From assembly GCA_019694165.1 (NCBI GenBank), contig JAIBCL010000011.1, forward strand, positions 124,001-188,000: DNA of 64,000 bases. The letters are read 5' to 3'. Under the pieces are notes generated by a model. The model ran no database searches. It had not been told where the DNA came from and worked only from the letters and a program-made list of their open reading frames with translations. The DNA comes from Verrucomicrobiaceae bacterium. Its GTDB lineage: Bacteria; Verrucomicrobiota; Verrucomicrobiia; Verrucomicrobiales; Verrucomicrobiaceae. This document shows positions 62,559-64,000 of the stretch, one piece after another. The position numbers and the translations under genes were made by a program. The first letter of the stretch is position 1; each line of letters begins with the position of its first letter.

Positions 62559-64000
62559 CTACTCCTTGGCCGCCGGCGACTTCACACGCGGAATCACCTG
62601 CCAATGCCCGTCGAAGAAATCGGCGGCGACGACCTTGCCGGCGCTCTCGGCGCTCGGCGCCTGTGTGATGTCAAGGATGGCCCAGTCAGGAAGCTTCGGA
62701 TTTTGCAGGGAGTTGGTGCGGTCGTGGGCTTCGCGGAAGGTGAGGCCGGAGTTGATCACCACTTCGTAGCCCATTGACTTGAGCGCGGGATAGGTGAGCA
62801 ACGGCACATGCGTCTTCGCATCAAATGATTGCGAGCCGATGCCAACCTTGCCTCCGCTCCACTTCACCGGCAGCGAGGCGGCGAGTTGCTTGATGCACGA
62901 GTTCGACTCTGGCGTGCCCCACAGGATCAGGCTCTGCGTCTTGCCCGCTTCATACACGTCTTTGATCTCGGAAGCTTTTGCGACACGCGCGTCGCCGCGC
63001 ATGAGGCCGCGCCAGCGCTTGAGGAAGTGCGAGGACTCGGCATTCACCCATGCATCAACGGCATCCGAGGATGATTTGCCATCTGGCAGCACGACGAGAA
63101 AGCGCTTCATGAAGGAGGCATCCATCGGCCCGGGATGCGCGCCGGGTTTGCCGCCTTCGGGGCCTTCGTGCATGAAGGGCTGATCGTTGCCGTAGTCAGT
63201 CCATTGGCCGTTCTTTTTGATCAAGCGGCAAAGCGCGCCCTGCTCCTTCTTGCCGGGGCTGAGGAAGTTTTCCCAACCCGCTTGCTCGGGGCCGACCCTT
63301 AACTTCAACGTCGCGCCGTCGATGTTCACGGTGATGCTGCCATTGCCTTTGCGAGCCTGCGGCGGTGGGTAGAAGACGATGCGGCTGACGTTGCTCGACT
63401 TGATCTCGATGCTGCTGCCACTGGTGACCTTCGCGTCGATGCGCGCGTCCGTCCAATCGTGCTCCAGGCCATGCAGGTTCATCCATTTCACGCGGCCGTA
63501 GAACGGTGTCTTCACCTGGATGTGGATTTCGTCCGGGAAGTTGTCGCGGCCCTTCTCCACCGCCTTCTCGATCCACGCCTGAATCTCCTTCAGTGAATCG
63601 GGATGATACTTGTGCGGCATCTGCGCGCCGATGAGATACGGAGGCTTGATGCCTTCCTTCGCGAGCACGCCATACATGTATTCGCCGGTGGCGCGCTGCG
63701 GATCGACCTCGCCGCTGTAGCAGATGAGCGGCACGTTGAAGAAGTTCCGCGCGTAATCGGGCACGTCATACACGCCCCATAGCGTTTGCTCATACCAGTT
63801 CGGATAAGTCTCCGGCGTGAGCTTGGTGTAGTTCTTCACGTCGGCAAAACCAGCGCCGGTGTGAACGGCGGCCCACTGATCGGGATAGTGCGCGCCGAGA
63901 TGCCAGGCGCCTGCGCCGCCCATGCTGAAGCCGGCGAGGGCGATGCGGTTGTGATCCACATTGAAGCGCGCGATGGCGTCATCGCGCGACTCGAAGACAT
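62559..64000 (-). CDS. Secreted S9/PHB-depolymerase-like serine esterase or peptidase (5' end outside window)
   Basis: The gene enters from beyond 64000: reading continues upstream of the GTG at 63959 as FESRDDAIARFNVDHNRI, so that GTG is internal. The visible 480 residues hold an alpha/beta-hydrolase with nucleophile serine in ALAGFSMGGAGAWHLGAHYP and a likely catalytic His in MPHKYHPDSLKEI. A strand-rich C-terminal domain follows (VKTPFYGRVKWMNL, ITVNIDGATLKLRVG, RFLVVLPDGKSSSDA). The family is the prolyl-oligopeptidase/esterase type common in PVC secreted enzymes. Substrate unknown. It ends 102 bp before the ThuA gene on the same strand. Confidence 0.85.
   Translation of the reverse strand, partial: VFESRDDAIARFNVDHNRIALAGFSMGGAGAWHLGAHYPDQWAAVHTGAGFADVKNYTKLTPETYPNWYEQTLWGVYDVPDYARNFFNVPLICYSGEVDPQRATGEYMYGVLAKEGIKPPYLIGAQMPHKYHPDSLKEIQAWIEKAVEKGRDNFPDEIHIQVKTPFYGRVKWMNLHGLEHDWTDARIDAKVTSGSSIEIKSSNVSRIVFYPPPQARKGNGSITVNIDGATLKLRVGPEQAGWENFLSPGKKEQGALCRLIKKNGQWTDYGNDQPFMHEGPEGGKPGAHPGPMDASFMKRFLVVLPDGKSSSDAVDAWVNAESSHFLKRWRGLMRGDARVAKASEIKDVYEAGKTQSLILWGTPESNSCIKQLAASLPVKWSGGKVGIGSQSFDAKTHVPLLTYPALKSMGYEVVINSGLTFREAHDRTNSLQNPKLPDWAILDITQAPSAESAGKVVAADFFDGHWQVIPRVKSPAAKE

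Overview
The window looks like chromosome of a free-living member of the Verrucomicrobiota; a related PVC phylum such as Planctomycetota cannot be excluded. This is inferred from family content, since no rRNA is present. The families that point there are a membrane-bound-dehydrogenase-like protein with a C-terminal CxxCH haem domain (54881-57421), a Tat-exported DUF1501 protein, secreted sulfatases with CxPxR motifs, ThuA and YdjY-domain proteins, secreted proteins ending in a DPDxDGxxNLLE-type tail, and an LRR-Roc-COR protein. Most of the window is GC-rich and densely coded on both strands. No rRNA, tRNA, CRISPR array, integrase or transposase gene was recognised.

Layout. 1-6.5 kb is housekeeping: a partial reductase, thyA, an enolase-superfamily enzyme, a DUF4404 protein, ApbE, RecQ and a small unknown. 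6.6-10.7 kb holds secreted or accessory enzymes: a TIM-barrel-like secreted protein, an aldo/keto reductase, a BNR/sialidase-like protein and a subclass-B3-type metallo-beta-lactamase homologue. A 38-codon phytanoyl-CoA-dioxygenase-like remnant is wedged between two of these genes. 10.7-12.9 kb is an overlapping type II restriction-modification pair (C5 methyltransferase plus DUF4928) with lower GC than its surroundings. 13-20.2 kb is a polysaccharide/sulfate-ester degradation block with a DUF1501 protein, a lyase-like protein and two sulfatases. 20.8-27 kb is a complete RND efflux operon (adaptor, pump, outer-membrane channel), followed at 27.2-30.8 kb by a PAS histidine kinase and its overlapping response regulator.

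30.8-48.1 kb is mixed: a GlcF-like iron-sulfur protein, two glycosyltransferases, a LolA-like protein, a DEAD-box helicase, a 1057-residue secreted protein, an M42-type aminopeptidase, an LpxL-type acyltransferase, acyl carrier protein with a clear terminator, a YugP-type protease, and an overlapping YdjY-lipoprotein/terpene-cyclase-like pair. glnS lies at 48.3-50 kb. 50-50.8 kb is a non-coding patch with two palindromic elements and the C-terminal stub of an M28 peptidase. 50.9-54.8 kb holds the strongest candidate for an undescribed system: a formylglycine-generating-enzyme-fold protein lacking the usual catalytic cysteine pair, next to a 1014-residue LRR-Roc-COR protein. After the haem protein comes a decayed patch (57.6-58.2 kb), then aspartate kinase, a short NagA-like protein, a YebC-family protein, a ThuA protein and a partial secreted esterase.

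A recurring non-coding signature is a short tract with 7-bp periodicity. Clear examples occur in five or six intergenic spacers, several with an inverted partner nearby. They do not share one sequence but share the period, which suggests an expansion process rather than one dispersed element. Start codons were reassigned in many genes on the basis of signal peptides, family starts or stop/start overlaps. Residue numbers in each entry refer to the start given there.
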